A program made the translations under genes and the position numbers. DNA of 64,000 nucleotides from Planctomycetaceae bacterium (lineage in GTDB: Bacteria > Planctomycetota > Planctomycetia > Planctomycetales > Planctomycetaceae): NCBI GenBank assembly GCA_028284485.1, contig JANQRQ010000051.1:56351-120350 (forward strand), given 5' to 3'. Of this stretch, positions 46,222 to 55,024 are shown piece by piece. Below the pieces are notes generated by a model. That model did no database searches. It was not told the origin of the DNA and saw nothing but the letters and a program-made list of their open reading frames with translations. Positions within the stretch are counted from its first letter, which is position 1; every line of letters starts with the position of its first letter.

Positions 46222-48138
46222 ATGGTGCATGCATTCACTCGTCGACCGGGATTGATGGCAGCGAGTACTCGCACCATCTGGCAACGCAGAGGTCCTGTCC
46301 GTCGGCCGCGCCATTGCTTGATCGGGGTTGCAGCGACTTTGGGCTACCTTTTCTGCATAACTTCGGGTGCCTCGGCAGAGAATCGTATCACCCACGGACC
46401 GATTCTCGGACGTCCCGGCGCGACGCACATGTCAATCTGGGCCCGTACCGAGAGATCCGGACAGATTCATGTCAAATATGGCACGGACCCGGGCAATCTT
46501 GAGTTCACCTCTCGTGCGGCAGACACCGAAATCCTGCACGACAATACCGGTGTGGTTCACCTTTCAGACCTGAGGCCGAGGACGCGTTACCATTACCGGG
46601 TCTACGTCAGTGATGGCCAGCCCTCCGAGGTTGGGACGTTTCGCACCTGGCCGAATGCACAATTAACTCGAAATGACCAGTACAATCCCGATGGCCTGTT
46701 CAACTTTTGCTTTGAGTTCGCCTGCGGCAATAATCAAACAGCGCCGCAAGGTGCCACGGAAGTCCGCCAGCGAACGTACGAAACACTGCTGCGTGACCAT
46801 GCCGATCGATTGGATTTTGCGATCCTGAATGGAGACTGGCTGTACGAAGAAAAGCGGGATTACCCGCTAACCGCTTGGGTCGAACAAGTCGGCGACGTTG
46901 ATCCACCGGCGCAATTGGCACGAATCCCAACAATCGTCGGCGTATGGGAAAACTACAAACTTTATCTATCGCGCGGTCGCAGCCTATCGGAATTTCATCG
47001 CCACGTCCCCTCATTCTTTACGATTGATGATCACGAAACTTTGAACGACGTTGCCGGTTCCGGGCGTACGGGCTTTAAGAATCGCAAAGCCGTCTTTCGC
47101 GACATCGGTGTGCAGGCGTGGTTAGATTACCTGGCATGGAGTAACCCGGCCGACAATGTGGCGACCATTCACTTCGGTGACGCGCGGTTGACCGCTGGCT
47201 CTGCAGAGTTGGTCGATTCCAAAGCCGAATTTACAAAGCTACCGCTAGACAAAATGGCGAATCTGCACATTCATTGGGGAGGCGATTTAGCCGGCGAGAA
47301 GCTTGCGGTGCGTGACGAATACCCGGGCGACCCGAATGGAGGTGTTTACGAGATTGTCGACGTCGTGGACGACCACACGCTGAAAATCTCTCCGCCGGCG
47401 ACCGCAGACGGGTCGGCGGTTTACTCTATCGGCCGGCGGCTTTATGGTCAGTTTCGAGTTTCCAATTGTCATTTCTTTCTCTTGGATACTCGATCGCATC
47501 GCGACGTACCCGATTTCGCCCGCCCGGAACGATCAGACCGCTCGATGTTGGGCTCTAAGCAACTTGCGTGGTTGAAATCGGGAATCGCTGCAAGTGACGC
47601 GGATTTTATTTTCGTGGTTTCATCGGTGAACTTTATGATTCCTCATTCGGCCCCGAATCAGCAGCCTGGTGAAATCCCTAACAAAGGCGAGGCCTGGACG
47701 GTTTTTCTGCATGAACGCGAGGAACTCCTCGAACTTTGGGATGGCATGGACAAGCCGGTCTTTCTCCTGACAGGGGATCTCCACAACAGTTTTGCGATTC
47801 AAATTACGGATAATGTTTGGGAGTTTGCATCCGGACCTCATGAATCGGCCAACCACCATATCGGGTCGGAGGGTAATCGGCCTTTGAACGGGCCCTTTCA
47901 GCATGGTCCAAGACCATTTGATATTCTATGGAGCAGTTACCTGTTGCCAGATACTCCGCGGTCGCTCAGCCGTCAGCCACATTTTTGTGTGATCCAAGTG
48001 AACAATGTGACGAACAATCCGCAACGGCCGGGAGAGGATCGATGGATTGCATTTCCTCGTCCACAGGTGGTGTTTCAGTACTATGACGGGCTGACGGGTG
48101 ATTTGAAGTTTGCCCATACGATTCCTGCCATCCGTTAG
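46222..48138 (+). CDS. PhoD-like alkaline phosphatase/phosphoesterase
   Basis: A 638-residue exported protein; ATG 46222 has GGAGGC 7 bases upstream, and a GTG at 46159 is in frame. An arginine-rich N-terminus precedes the hydrophobic stretch IGVAATLGYLFCITSGAS. A fibronectin-like N-terminal domain (THGPILGRPGATHMSIWARTERSGQIHVKYG, LRPRTRYHYRVYVSDG) leads into a PhoD-type metallophosphatase (CFEFACGNNQ, FAILNGDWLYEEKRDYP, SFFTIDDHETLND, WLKSGIAASDADFIFVVSSVNFM, PVFLLTGDLHNSFAIQI). PhoD enzymes hydrolyse phosphomonoesters or diesters with calcium and iron. It sits among sulfatases, 9 bases before the next one, so the substrate may be a modified polysaccharide. Confidence 0.82.
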   Translation: MVHAFTRRPGLMAASTRTIWQRRGPVRRPRHCLIGVAATLGYLFCITSGASAENRITHGPILGRPGATHMSIWARTERSGQIHVKYGTDPGNLEFTSRAADTEILHDNTGVVHLSDLRPRTRYHYRVYVSDGQPSEVGTFRTWPNAQLTRNDQYNPDGLFNFCFEFACGNNQTAPQGATEVRQRTYETLLRDHADRLDFAILNGDWLYEEKRDYPLTAWVEQVGDVDPPAQLARIPTIVGVWENYKLYLSRGRSLSEFHRHVPSFFTIDDHETLNDVAGSGRTGFKNRKAVFRDIGVQAWLDYLAWSNPADNVATIHFGDARLTAGSAELVDSKAEFTKLPLDKMANLHIHWGGDLAGEKLAVRDEYPGDPNGGVYEIVDVVDDHTLKISPPATADGSAVYSIGRRLYGQFRVSNCHFFLLDTRSHRDVPDFARPERSDRSMLGSKQLAWLKSGIAASDADFIFVVSSVNFMIPHSAPNQQPGEIPNKGEAWTVFLHEREELLELWDGMDKPVFLLTGDLHNSFAIQITDNVWEFASGPHESANHHIGSEGNRPLNGPFQHGPRPFDILWSSYLLPDTPRSLSRQPHFCVIQVNNVTNNPQRPGEDRWIAFPRPQVVFQYYDGLTGDLKFAHTIPAIR

Positions 48139-48147
48139 GAGAATTGA

Positions 48148-49584
48148 ATGTCACGCGCTGCCTGGATCTTGCCATCGATTTTGACAGCAGTGGTTCTCGG
48201 CATGCTTGGCTCAACGAGCGGAGTCGCCGACGAAGTATCGCAGCCGAATATCATTCTCGTTATGGCTGACGATATGGGATGGGGCCAAACCAGCTATTAC
48301 AACCATCCTGTACTCAAGACGCCCAACCTCGATGCGATGGCCGCGAATGGACTGCGATTCGACCGGTTCTACGCCGGTGCACCGAATTGTTCCCCGACGC
48401 GGGCAACGGTCATGACCGGCCGGTCGAATGATCGAACGGGTGTGCATAATCACGGATTTGCATTACGCCGACAGGAAGGAACGGTCGCGCAAGCACTGCG
48501 CGGTGCCGGCTATGCAACTGGACACTTCGGCAAATGGCACTTGAATGGATTGCGCGGGCCCGGCGTACCGATTCTCGCAGCGGACGACCACAACCCGGGT
48601 GAGTTTGGCTTTGAGGAATGGCTATCGGTCACGAATTTTTTCGATCGTGATCCGATCATGAGTCGCCGAGGCGAGTTTGTTGAGTTCGAGGGGGACTCGT
48701 CGGAAATCATCGTGGACGAGGCGTTAAAATTTATCCGCGCGCAGGCCGTTGCAAAAAGGCCGTCATTTACAGTCATTTGGTACGGAACACCACACAGTCC
48801 GTGGAGGGCCGCTGTTTCAGACAAGAAAGCGTTTTCAGACCTCGATAAGAACTCGCAGGATCATTACGGCGAACTCGTCGCTATGGATCGAAGCATTGGG
48901 GCGTTGCGGCGAGGCCTTAAGGATCTTGAGATTGCCAACAACACGCTTGTCTGGTTCTGTAGCGACAACGGTGGATTACCGAAGATCACACCGCAAACCG
49001 TCGGCGGGCTACGTGGATTCAAAGGGAGCGTGTACGAGGGAGGCTTGCGAGTCCCCGCGATTGTTGAATGGCCGGCCGTGATTCCCGAGAGCCGGGTGAC
49101 ATCCTTTCCCGCTGCGACCATGGATATCTTTCCGACGCTTGTACAAATTGCCGGATTGTCTGATTCGCTCCTTTTGCAGCCGCAAGATGGAATGAGCATT
49201 AAACAATTGCTTACCGAAGAACTGCCTAAACGAGAAAAGCCGATTCCGTTTCGTCACACCAAACGGGCGGCGCTGATCGACAACGAATTCAAATTGCTGA
49301 CCCAGAACATCAAAAGTTATGAATTCGAATTGTACCACCTGTCGAACGATCCCGCAGAAACGACCGAAGTTTCGGGCAAATACCCAGAAGTGGCGCAGCG
49401 CATGCAGCAAGCCTTGCGTCAGTGGAACAACTCGGTCGAAGCGAGCGTTGCTGGTCAAGACTATCCTGAAGGTTCCGTGTCGGCGTCTGAACCGGAATCA
49501 CGATTCTGGACGGAAGTCGAAGAATATCGTCCTTATTTCTCCGACTGGAAGAAGCGTCCTGAATATAAATCTCGATTCAAGTAG
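48148..49584 (+). CDS. Type I sulfatase
   Basis: A 478-residue exported sulfatase with AGGAGA before the ATG, 9 bases after the PhoD-like gene, so certainly in the same operon. Signal peptide LPSILTAVVLGMLGSTSGVAD. QPNIILVMADDMGWGQTSYYN, formylglycine site NCSPTRATVMTG (C81), HFGKWHLNGLRGPG, and second metal site LVWFCSDNGGLPKITPQTVGG, then FKGSVYEGGLRVPAIVEWP. This set resembles the arylsulfatase A/N-acetylgalactosamine-6-sulfatase branch. The conserved C-terminal LYHLSNDPAETTEVSG is followed by a charged tail. Confidence 0.92.
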   Translation: MSRAAWILPSILTAVVLGMLGSTSGVADEVSQPNIILVMADDMGWGQTSYYNHPVLKTPNLDAMAANGLRFDRFYAGAPNCSPTRATVMTGRSNDRTGVHNHGFALRRQEGTVAQALRGAGYATGHFGKWHLNGLRGPGVPILAADDHNPGEFGFEEWLSVTNFFDRDPIMSRRGEFVEFEGDSSEIIVDEALKFIRAQAVAKRPSFTVIWYGTPHSPWRAAVSDKKAFSDLDKNSQDHYGELVAMDRSIGALRRGLKDLEIANNTLVWFCSDNGGLPKITPQTVGGLRGFKGSVYEGGLRVPAIVEWPAVIPESRVTSFPAATMDIFPTLVQIAGLSDSLLLQPQDGMSIKQLLTEELPKREKPIPFRHTKRAALIDNEFKLLTQNIKSYEFELYHLSNDPAETTEVSGKYPEVAQRMQQALRQWNNSVEASVAGQDYPEGSVSASEPESRFWTEVEEYRPYFSDWKKRPEYKSRFK

Positions 49585-49662
49585 CCGTGCTACCCGGCCA
49601 AAAATCGAATCCAGCGGACCGAAGAAAGCTCTCAAAAACTGTTGACCGGAAGGTGTGCCACG

Positions 49663-51060
49663 ATGATCCGAAAAGGGTTTGCACTCTCACTACTGTTGTT
49701 ACTCCACATCGTTGCGACTGCGGGGGCTGCCGAGCGGCCGAATATCCTTTGGGTGTTTGTGGAAGACATGTCTCCATGGATCGGTTGCTACGGCGACCCG
49801 ATTAATGCCGGGCATACTCCAACGATCGATGCTCTTGCAGAGCGAGGTGTTCGGTTCACGCATTGCTATGTTCCGGCACCGGTTTGCTCGGCCTGTCGTT
49901 CGGCCATGATTACGGGCGTCATGCAAACGACGACCGGCACGCATCATCACCGTTCCTCGCGCGATGAAGAGTCGGCGATCTCTCTTCCGAACGGAATTAA
50001 GACTTTGCCGGAACTATTTCGCGAGGCAGGATACTTCACATTCAACGTGGGCAAGGATGATTACAATTTTGTCTACGACCGCAGCGAGCTGTATGCCAAT
50101 GTCAAAGGACGGACCCCCTGGCGCGGACGTGCTGACGGTCAGCCCTTTTTCGGGCAAATTCAGTTGAAAGGTGGAAAGACCGGAACCAATTCGCTGGCGG
50201 AGTCAGACAAGGTTGCAATAACCGAAGTCACAGTTCCACCTTACCTTCCCGATCATGAGATCTTTCAAAAGAGGTGGGCACATCATTACGACTGCGTTCG
50301 AGTTACAGACAATGACCTCAAAGATATATTAGCGGCGTTACGGGGAGATGGGCTGATTGACCGTACGATCGTTATGTTCTTTACCGATCATGGCCAGAAT
50401 CATTCCGTCAGACACAAGCAATTCTGCTATGAAGGAGGCGTGCACGTTCCTTTGATCATTGCGGGGCCCGATGAGACGTTACGTGCCGGCACAGTTCGTG
50501 ATGACCTTGTTTCCGGACTTGATATTTCGGCCACGACATTTGCGTTAGCGGGGTTGGAACTGCCGAATTACCTGGAAGGGCAGAATTTGTTTGCGAACAA
50601 CTTCCAGCCGCGCGGATTTGTGATCTCAGCCCGTGACCGTTGTGACTACACGATCGATCGCACTCGAACGGTGAGGACTCGACAGTTTCGATATTTGAGA
50701 AACTATCTGACAGATCGGCCACTGTTGCAGCCTCAGTATCGCGACAACCAGGATTACGTCAAGTTTTTGCGCGCGGGTCACGAGACCGGAACGCTTCCCG
50801 ATCAGGTTGATCGTATCTTTTTCGGCCCAAGGCCTTCGGAAGAGCTCTATGACCTCGAGAATGACCCCAATGAAATGAACAATCTCGCGGACGATCCCGC
50901 GTACGCCGATCAATTACAACAGCATCGAGACATATTGGAAACTTGGATTAAAGAGACCGGTGATCAGGGCCAGTTTCAAGAATCTGACGCCGGGTTGCGG
51001 TATGTCCTACGTCGTTGGAAGGAAAAGTGCGTCAATCCCGAGTACGACCACCTGCGGTAA
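49663..51060 (+). CDS. Type I sulfatase, CSACR variant
   Basis: A 465-residue exported sulfatase; ATG 49663 with GGAAGG upstream is preferred over a TTG at 49642. Signal peptide LSLLLLLHIVATAGAAE. RPNILWVFVEDMSPWIGCYG, formylglycine site VCSACRSAMITG (C75; Ala and Cys replace the usual Pro and Ser), then GVMQTTTGTHHHRSSR and FNVGKDDYNFVYD where most families have GKWHL. Second metal site IVMFFTDHGQNHSVRHKQFCYEGGVHVPLI. These features match a heparan-sulfamidase-like branch frequent in planctomycetes. The lack of the GKWH motif (GKDD here) suggests altered sulfate binding. Substrate unknown. Confidence 0.9.
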   Translation: MIRKGFALSLLLLLHIVATAGAAERPNILWVFVEDMSPWIGCYGDPINAGHTPTIDALAERGVRFTHCYVPAPVCSACRSAMITGVMQTTTGTHHHRSSRDEESAISLPNGIKTLPELFREAGYFTFNVGKDDYNFVYDRSELYANVKGRTPWRGRADGQPFFGQIQLKGGKTGTNSLAESDKVAITEVTVPPYLPDHEIFQKRWAHHYDCVRVTDNDLKDILAALRGDGLIDRTIVMFFTDHGQNHSVRHKQFCYEGGVHVPLIIAGPDETLRAGTVRDDLVSGLDISATTFALAGLELPNYLEGQNLFANNFQPRGFVISARDRCDYTIDRTRTVRTRQFRYLRNYLTDRPLLQPQYRDNQDYVKFLRAGHETGTLPDQVDRIFFGPRPSEELYDLENDPNEMNNLADDPAYADQLQQHRDILETWIKETGDQGQFQESDAGLRYVLRRWKEKCVNPEYDHLR

Positions 51061-51132
51061 TGCCACTGTGTTGTCGGACGTTGGCCATGCGGGAAGCGCG
51101 GACCGGTCACTAAAACTGTGGAGTTGAAAGAG

Positions 51133-52107
51133 ATGCGGCTGATCTCAAAACTTTCTCTGACAGCCTCTGCGCTCGCGTTGCTACCGACCGCGTTGTTGAC
51201 AGCCGATGACGTACGGCCGGCAACTGTCGGTTTCGAAACGGACGACCATCAAGTCCAGGTTTTGGTCGACGGTGAACGGGTTGCCAGCTACGTTTTTGCC
51301 GATGATCGGATTCCGCGGCCATATTTTGCACATGTCCGGGGACGCGGTGGTATGCAATTGACGCGCAACCATCCCCCAATTGCCGGGCAGGATCGGACCG
51401 ATCACGACACAATGCATCCGGGAATCTGGTTGGCGTTTGGCGATCTCGACGGGGAGGACTTTTGGCGGAATAAAGCACACGTCGTCCACCATCGCTTTAT
51501 TTCGGAACCTGCAGGTAGTGGTGGAAGCGGAGGTTTTGTCGAGGAAAAGCACTACCGGCGCAATGATGGCACGATTGTCTGCCGTGAGAGATTTCGGTGG
51601 GAGTTCCGGATTCGGCCGAGCGGCTATCTTATGATGTGGGATTCAACTTTCTCTTCTGACCGCGAGTTCTATTTTGGTGACCAGGAAGAAATGGGACTCG
51701 GCATTCGGGTCACCACACCGATCAGTGAGATTGAAGGCGGACGGATCAGTGATGCAAAGGGCCGAACTGGAGCAAAAGCCGTTTGGGGAAATGCAGCCGA
51801 TTGGTGTGATTACAGTGGAATTTTAGACGGCGTTCATTTGGGCATAGCTATCTTCTGTCATCCCGATAATTTCCGGCCGAGTTGGATGCACGCGAGAGAT
51901 TATGGCTTCGTGGCGGCGAATGCGTTCGGTCGTAAGGCCATGAGAAAAGGTGATGTTAGCAAAGTTGTCGTTAAGCCGGGTGAAACCATTCGGCTGCGTT
52001 ACGGCCTGTTGCTTCACAACAGTAAGGTTGACGACCCAGTCGACATTTCAGCTGCTCACGCGGACTATGTTCAACTTGCAAACGATTTGTCGGAAAGTCT
52101 CGACTGA
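51133..52107 (+). CDS. DUF6807 (PmoA-like) family exported protein
   Basis: A 324-residue secreted protein; ATG 51133 has GGAG 9 bases upstream, and a GTG at 51118 is in frame. Signal peptide LSLTASALALLPTALLTADD. The body matches the DUF6807/PmoA family: RPYFAHVRGRGGMQLTRNHPP, DHDTMHPGIWLAFGDLDGEDFWRNKA, EMGLGIRVTTPISEIEGGRI, WGNAADWCDYSGILDGVHLGIAIFCHPDNFRPSWMHARDYGFVAANAFG. The name PmoA is historical; these proteins look like carbohydrate-active beta-sandwiches and have no link to methane oxidation here. It is immediately followed by a sulfatase, one base after its stop. Confidence 0.78.
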   Translation: MRLISKLSLTASALALLPTALLTADDVRPATVGFETDDHQVQVLVDGERVASYVFADDRIPRPYFAHVRGRGGMQLTRNHPPIAGQDRTDHDTMHPGIWLAFGDLDGEDFWRNKAHVVHHRFISEPAGSGGSGGFVEEKHYRRNDGTIVCRERFRWEFRIRPSGYLMMWDSTFSSDREFYFGDQEEMGLGIRVTTPISEIEGGRISDAKGRTGAKAVWGNAADWCDYSGILDGVHLGIAIFCHPDNFRPSWMHARDYGFVAANAFGRKAMRKGDVSKVVVKPGETIRLRYGLLLHNSKVDDPVDISAAHADYVQLANDLSESLD

Positions 52108-52108
52108 C

Positions 52109-53491
52109 ATGACTCAATTTGGATGGCCACGAACCACTGCCGTTGTTCTTGCGACCGTGTTCCTCACGGTGTCAGCCAATCGTGCAAAAACAGCAGATGA
52201 ACGTCCGCCAAACTTCATCATCATCCTGGCAGACGATTTGGGTTATGGCGACCTCGGCTGTTACGGAAGTAGAATCAACCGCACACCCCATATCGACCGT
52301 TTAGCCAACGAAGGAATTCGCTTTACGGATTTTCATAGTAATGGCCCGATGTGTACGCCCACGCGTGCTGCTCTGTTGACTGGTTTGTACCAGCATCGTT
52401 TTGGGGCTGAATTTGAAGGAGCCCTTAGTGGTAGAACTCAACGTGATCGCGGGCTGCCATTAGATGCCGTGACGCTTCCGGAACTTCTGAAAAAAGCCAA
52501 CTATGCGACCGCCATGTTCGGCAAATGGCATTTGGGATACCAGGCGCCTTACCTCCCAACTCGGCAAGGCTTCGATGAGTTTCGTGGACTCACTTCCGGT
52601 GACGGCGATCACCACTCGCATATCGATCGCTCCGGCCGCGCAGATTGGTGGCACAATGACACGCTCGACATGGAAGAGGGATATACCGCGGAATTGCTCA
52701 CCGACCATGCGATTCAATTCATTGAACAGCACCGTGACGAGTCGTTTTTCGTTTATCTCCCACATTTAGCAATTCACTTTCCGTGGCAAGGTCCGGATGA
52801 CCCTCCACATCGACGGGAAGGGACGGGCTACTATAGCGACAAATGGGGAATCATCCCCAATCCCAATGACGTCAGTCCGCATGTGAAGGCGATGATCGAA
52901 TCGGTCGACGAAAGTGTCGGCGGTATTGTTGCAGCCCTCGAACGACTGGGACTGGCCGAGAACACACTGGTCATCTTCACGTCCGACAATGGTGGATACC
53001 GTCATTACGGAAATACACATCACAACATCTCCAGTAATGGCTCGTTGCGTGGGCAAAAAGGCGAGATGTTTGAGGGGGGACATCGCGTTCCGTGCATTGC
53101 CTGGTGGCCGGGGCGGATTGCCCCTGCGGTTTGTCATGAAACGGCTATGACATTTGATTTCGTGCCAACTCTCGCTCGACTATCCAAGGTCACGATCGGC
53201 CAACAGGGCGCTGTCGATGGTGTGGACATCACCCATTTGTTGCTTGAAAAGAGGGGGCTTGCATCGCGAACTCTCTTCTGGCGAATGCGCGAGAATTATG
53301 CCGTCCGACGTGGGGTTTGGAAATTAGTGGGGCGCACATCAGGAGAGGCCCAACTCTTCAATTTGGCAGATGACCTTAGTGAAGAAACCGACATGGCAAC
53401 AGAGCATCCTCAGCTTGTAAACGAACTGAGGGCCGAGTACGCGAAATGGGATCAGTCTGTTGCTCAAGGTGACCGCGCTACAGCGCGTTGA
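52109..53491 (+). CDS. Type I sulfatase
   Basis: A 460-residue exported sulfatase. ATG 52109 begins one base after the DUF6807 stop and is followed by a signal peptide (AVVLATVFLTVSANRAKTAD); the frame is open far upstream, but there it overlaps the DUF6807 gene. PNFIIILADDLGYGDLGCYG, formylglycine site MCTPTRAALLTG (C82), MFGKWHLGYQAPYLPTRQGFDEFRG, and second metal site VIFTSDNGGYRHYGNTHHN, then LRGQKGEMFEGGHRVPCIAWWPG. This is an arylsulfatase A-like set. It ends the long sulfatase run at a hairpin shared with the convergent gene. Confidence 0.92.
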   Translation: MTQFGWPRTTAVVLATVFLTVSANRAKTADERPPNFIIILADDLGYGDLGCYGSRINRTPHIDRLANEGIRFTDFHSNGPMCTPTRAALLTGLYQHRFGAEFEGALSGRTQRDRGLPLDAVTLPELLKKANYATAMFGKWHLGYQAPYLPTRQGFDEFRGLTSGDGDHHSHIDRSGRADWWHNDTLDMEEGYTAELLTDHAIQFIEQHRDESFFVYLPHLAIHFPWQGPDDPPHRREGTGYYSDKWGIIPNPNDVSPHVKAMIESVDESVGGIVAALERLGLAENTLVIFTSDNGGYRHYGNTHHNISSNGSLRGQKGEMFEGGHRVPCIAWWPGRIAPAVCHETAMTFDFVPTLARLSKVTIGQQGAVDGVDITHLLLEKRGLASRTLFWRMRENYAVRRGVWKLVGRTSGEAQLFNLADDLSEETDMATEHPQLVNELRAEYAKWDQSVAQGDRATAR

Positions 53492-53492
53492 C

Positions 53493-53509
53493 GCCGGGTG
53501 CGACCCGGC
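53493..53509. terminator. Bidirectional hairpin filling a convergent gap
   Basis: A perfect 7-bp stem GCCGGGT/ACCCGGC with loop GCG occupies the 18-base gap between the convergent stops of the sulfatase (53491) and the minus-strand membrane protein (53510). There is no T tract, but the position argues for transcription stopping in both directions. Confidence 0.5.
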
Positions 53510-54916
53510 TCAGTCATCCAATAGCTCGATCCGCATACGGTTTCGGTAAACTCCCGCGCGATGCCCGACGCTATCCCAGCCGCGTCCAATTGATGTACCC
53601 GCCAACGTCATCCAGATATGGCAGGGACTGGTGAGGTCGTCGCTACTACGCGCGAATTCGATCGCGTTCATCGGAAGCTGCCACCCGGCGGTCGGAGAAA
53701 GTTCCGTCGATGCCTGTGAAGCCCAGTCATCAAAGGAAATACGAAAGACGGGTACGTCGTCATCCAGGATTGTGATGCTCAATGGGTCCGATTTGGCCAA
53801 TTCTCCGGTTGCCAGAACTCGGAATGGGCCTTTCTCACCGCTATTGGCTTCGACGATATTGAACGTTGATTCGTGATTGAGATAAGCCAATCTCATCGGT
53901 CGACCAACCGGGTACGACGCCGGTTCAATAGAGACTGTCTCTGATGGGCAAGGGGAGAACTTGAGCGACGCCTTGTGATGTCCGCTAATGGTCAAGTCGC
54001 AATAAGAATTGAGATGTGAATAAACGTCATCCTCCAATGAGCAATAGGCAGTAATCGAAATTGCCTTCTCGTGTGTCTGAACTTGCAGGAATTGCTGACC
54101 TTCGTCTGAGTAAGCGACTTCCATTGTTGGATGATCAGCCGTCGGATTCGAGATGGCCCCCAAGAATTGTCGCGGTGTGCTTTCGCGGTCGGAAGTCGAT
54201 GCAAAGTTGGTCCAGAAGCGGTCCGGTGATCGGCTGATGAAAGTGAGCAAGGGTTGGATTGCGAGTGTCACATCATTATGCGAAATCCAGATCGACCCAT
54301 CCGCCTGTTGAAACTGCACGTTTGTGGCAAACTGCGATTCAACGCCCGATGATTGATCGTGACTGGAAATTACCATCTTTGGAACGCCGGAATTGACCGG
54401 AAAAGTACTTGGGTCCGGTGCTCTTTGGGCAAAGACGGCCGCGGCGGAAAGCACAGCAAAGAGAAGGGGTTGTATGGAAGCTCTTGCTCTCTTCGGCGGG
54501 CGTCGGAGACCGATTATGCAAGCCAGCCACAAGTTTACGATGAGGATGCCGACCGGTAGCAAGAAACGAGGTCGAAATAAGCTGTCTGGGAAAAGCAGCA
54601 TGGCTGTTGTCGCTGCTGATGTCCAGAAAACAACGAAGGAAATGACGACGTGTTCTGCAATCGTGCCCTTCGTTCGCAGCAAAGTGAAAAGGCCAACTGT
54701 TGCTGTAACCGCTACAGCAATTGTCATGACTTGGTTAACCCAAAACCGTGAATGAGTCATTGGGAATCCATGTGGCATCATCCCCCACCACAAGATTGCC
54801 CCCACAAAGTGGCCACACAAGAATACCGCCCAAACACCAATCCAGAATGGTCGTCGAGTTGGGTGTGCATCAGGCATCGACATTCCAGAAGTGAGTTTCG
54901 CCAACAAAGAAGTCAC
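53510..54916 (-). CDS. Membrane protein of unknown function
   Basis: A 468-residue protein I do not recognise. The N-terminal 180 residues hold about five hydrophobic helices (FWIGVWAVFLCGHFVGAILWW, VMTIAVAVTATVGLFTLL, HVVISFVVFWTSAATTAMLLF, FLLPVGILIVNLWLACIIGL, PLLFAVLSAAAVFAQ). The remaining 290 residues are predicted extracytoplasmic and beta-rich, with GTSIGRGWDSVGHRAGVYRNRMRIELLDD at the end and a few Cys. No catalytic or family motif is evident. It is separated from the upstream anti-sigma operon by an intrinsic terminator and is probably monocistronic. Confidence 0.6.
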   Translation of the reverse strand: MTSLLAKLTSGMSMPDAHPTRRPFWIGVWAVFLCGHFVGAILWWGMMPHGFPMTHSRFWVNQVMTIAVAVTATVGLFTLLRTKGTIAEHVVISFVVFWTSAATTAMLLFPDSLFRPRFLLPVGILIVNLWLACIIGLRRPPKRARASIQPLLFAVLSAAAVFAQRAPDPSTFPVNSGVPKMVISSHDQSSGVESQFATNVQFQQADGSIWISHNDVTLAIQPLLTFISRSPDRFWTNFASTSDRESTPRQFLGAISNPTADHPTMEVAYSDEGQQFLQVQTHEKAISITAYCSLEDDVYSHLNSYCDLTISGHHKASLKFSPCPSETVSIEPASYPVGRPMRLAYLNHESTFNIVEANSGEKGPFRVLATGELAKSDPLSITILDDDVPVFRISFDDWASQASTELSPTAGWQLPMNAIEFARSSDDLTSPCHIWMTLAGTSIGRGWDSVGHRAGVYRNRMRIELLDD

Positions 54917-54949
54917 TCGACAGAATTGAATTTATCACAACTGAATAGC

Positions 54950-54982
54950 AAAAAAGGGCTCTCCTCGATCAATGGAGAGCCC
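54950..54982 (-). terminator. Intrinsic terminator of the sigma/anti-sigma operon
   Basis: On the minus strand a perfect 9-bp stem (GGGCTCTCC/GGAGAGCCC, 9-base loop) is followed by six T residues. It lies 43 bases after the anti-sigma stop and just before the next minus-strand gene. Confidence 0.88.
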
Positions 54983-55024
54983 GCTTCTTGTCATGTTGAA
55001 TTCTATGTTCGACGACCTAGTTGA

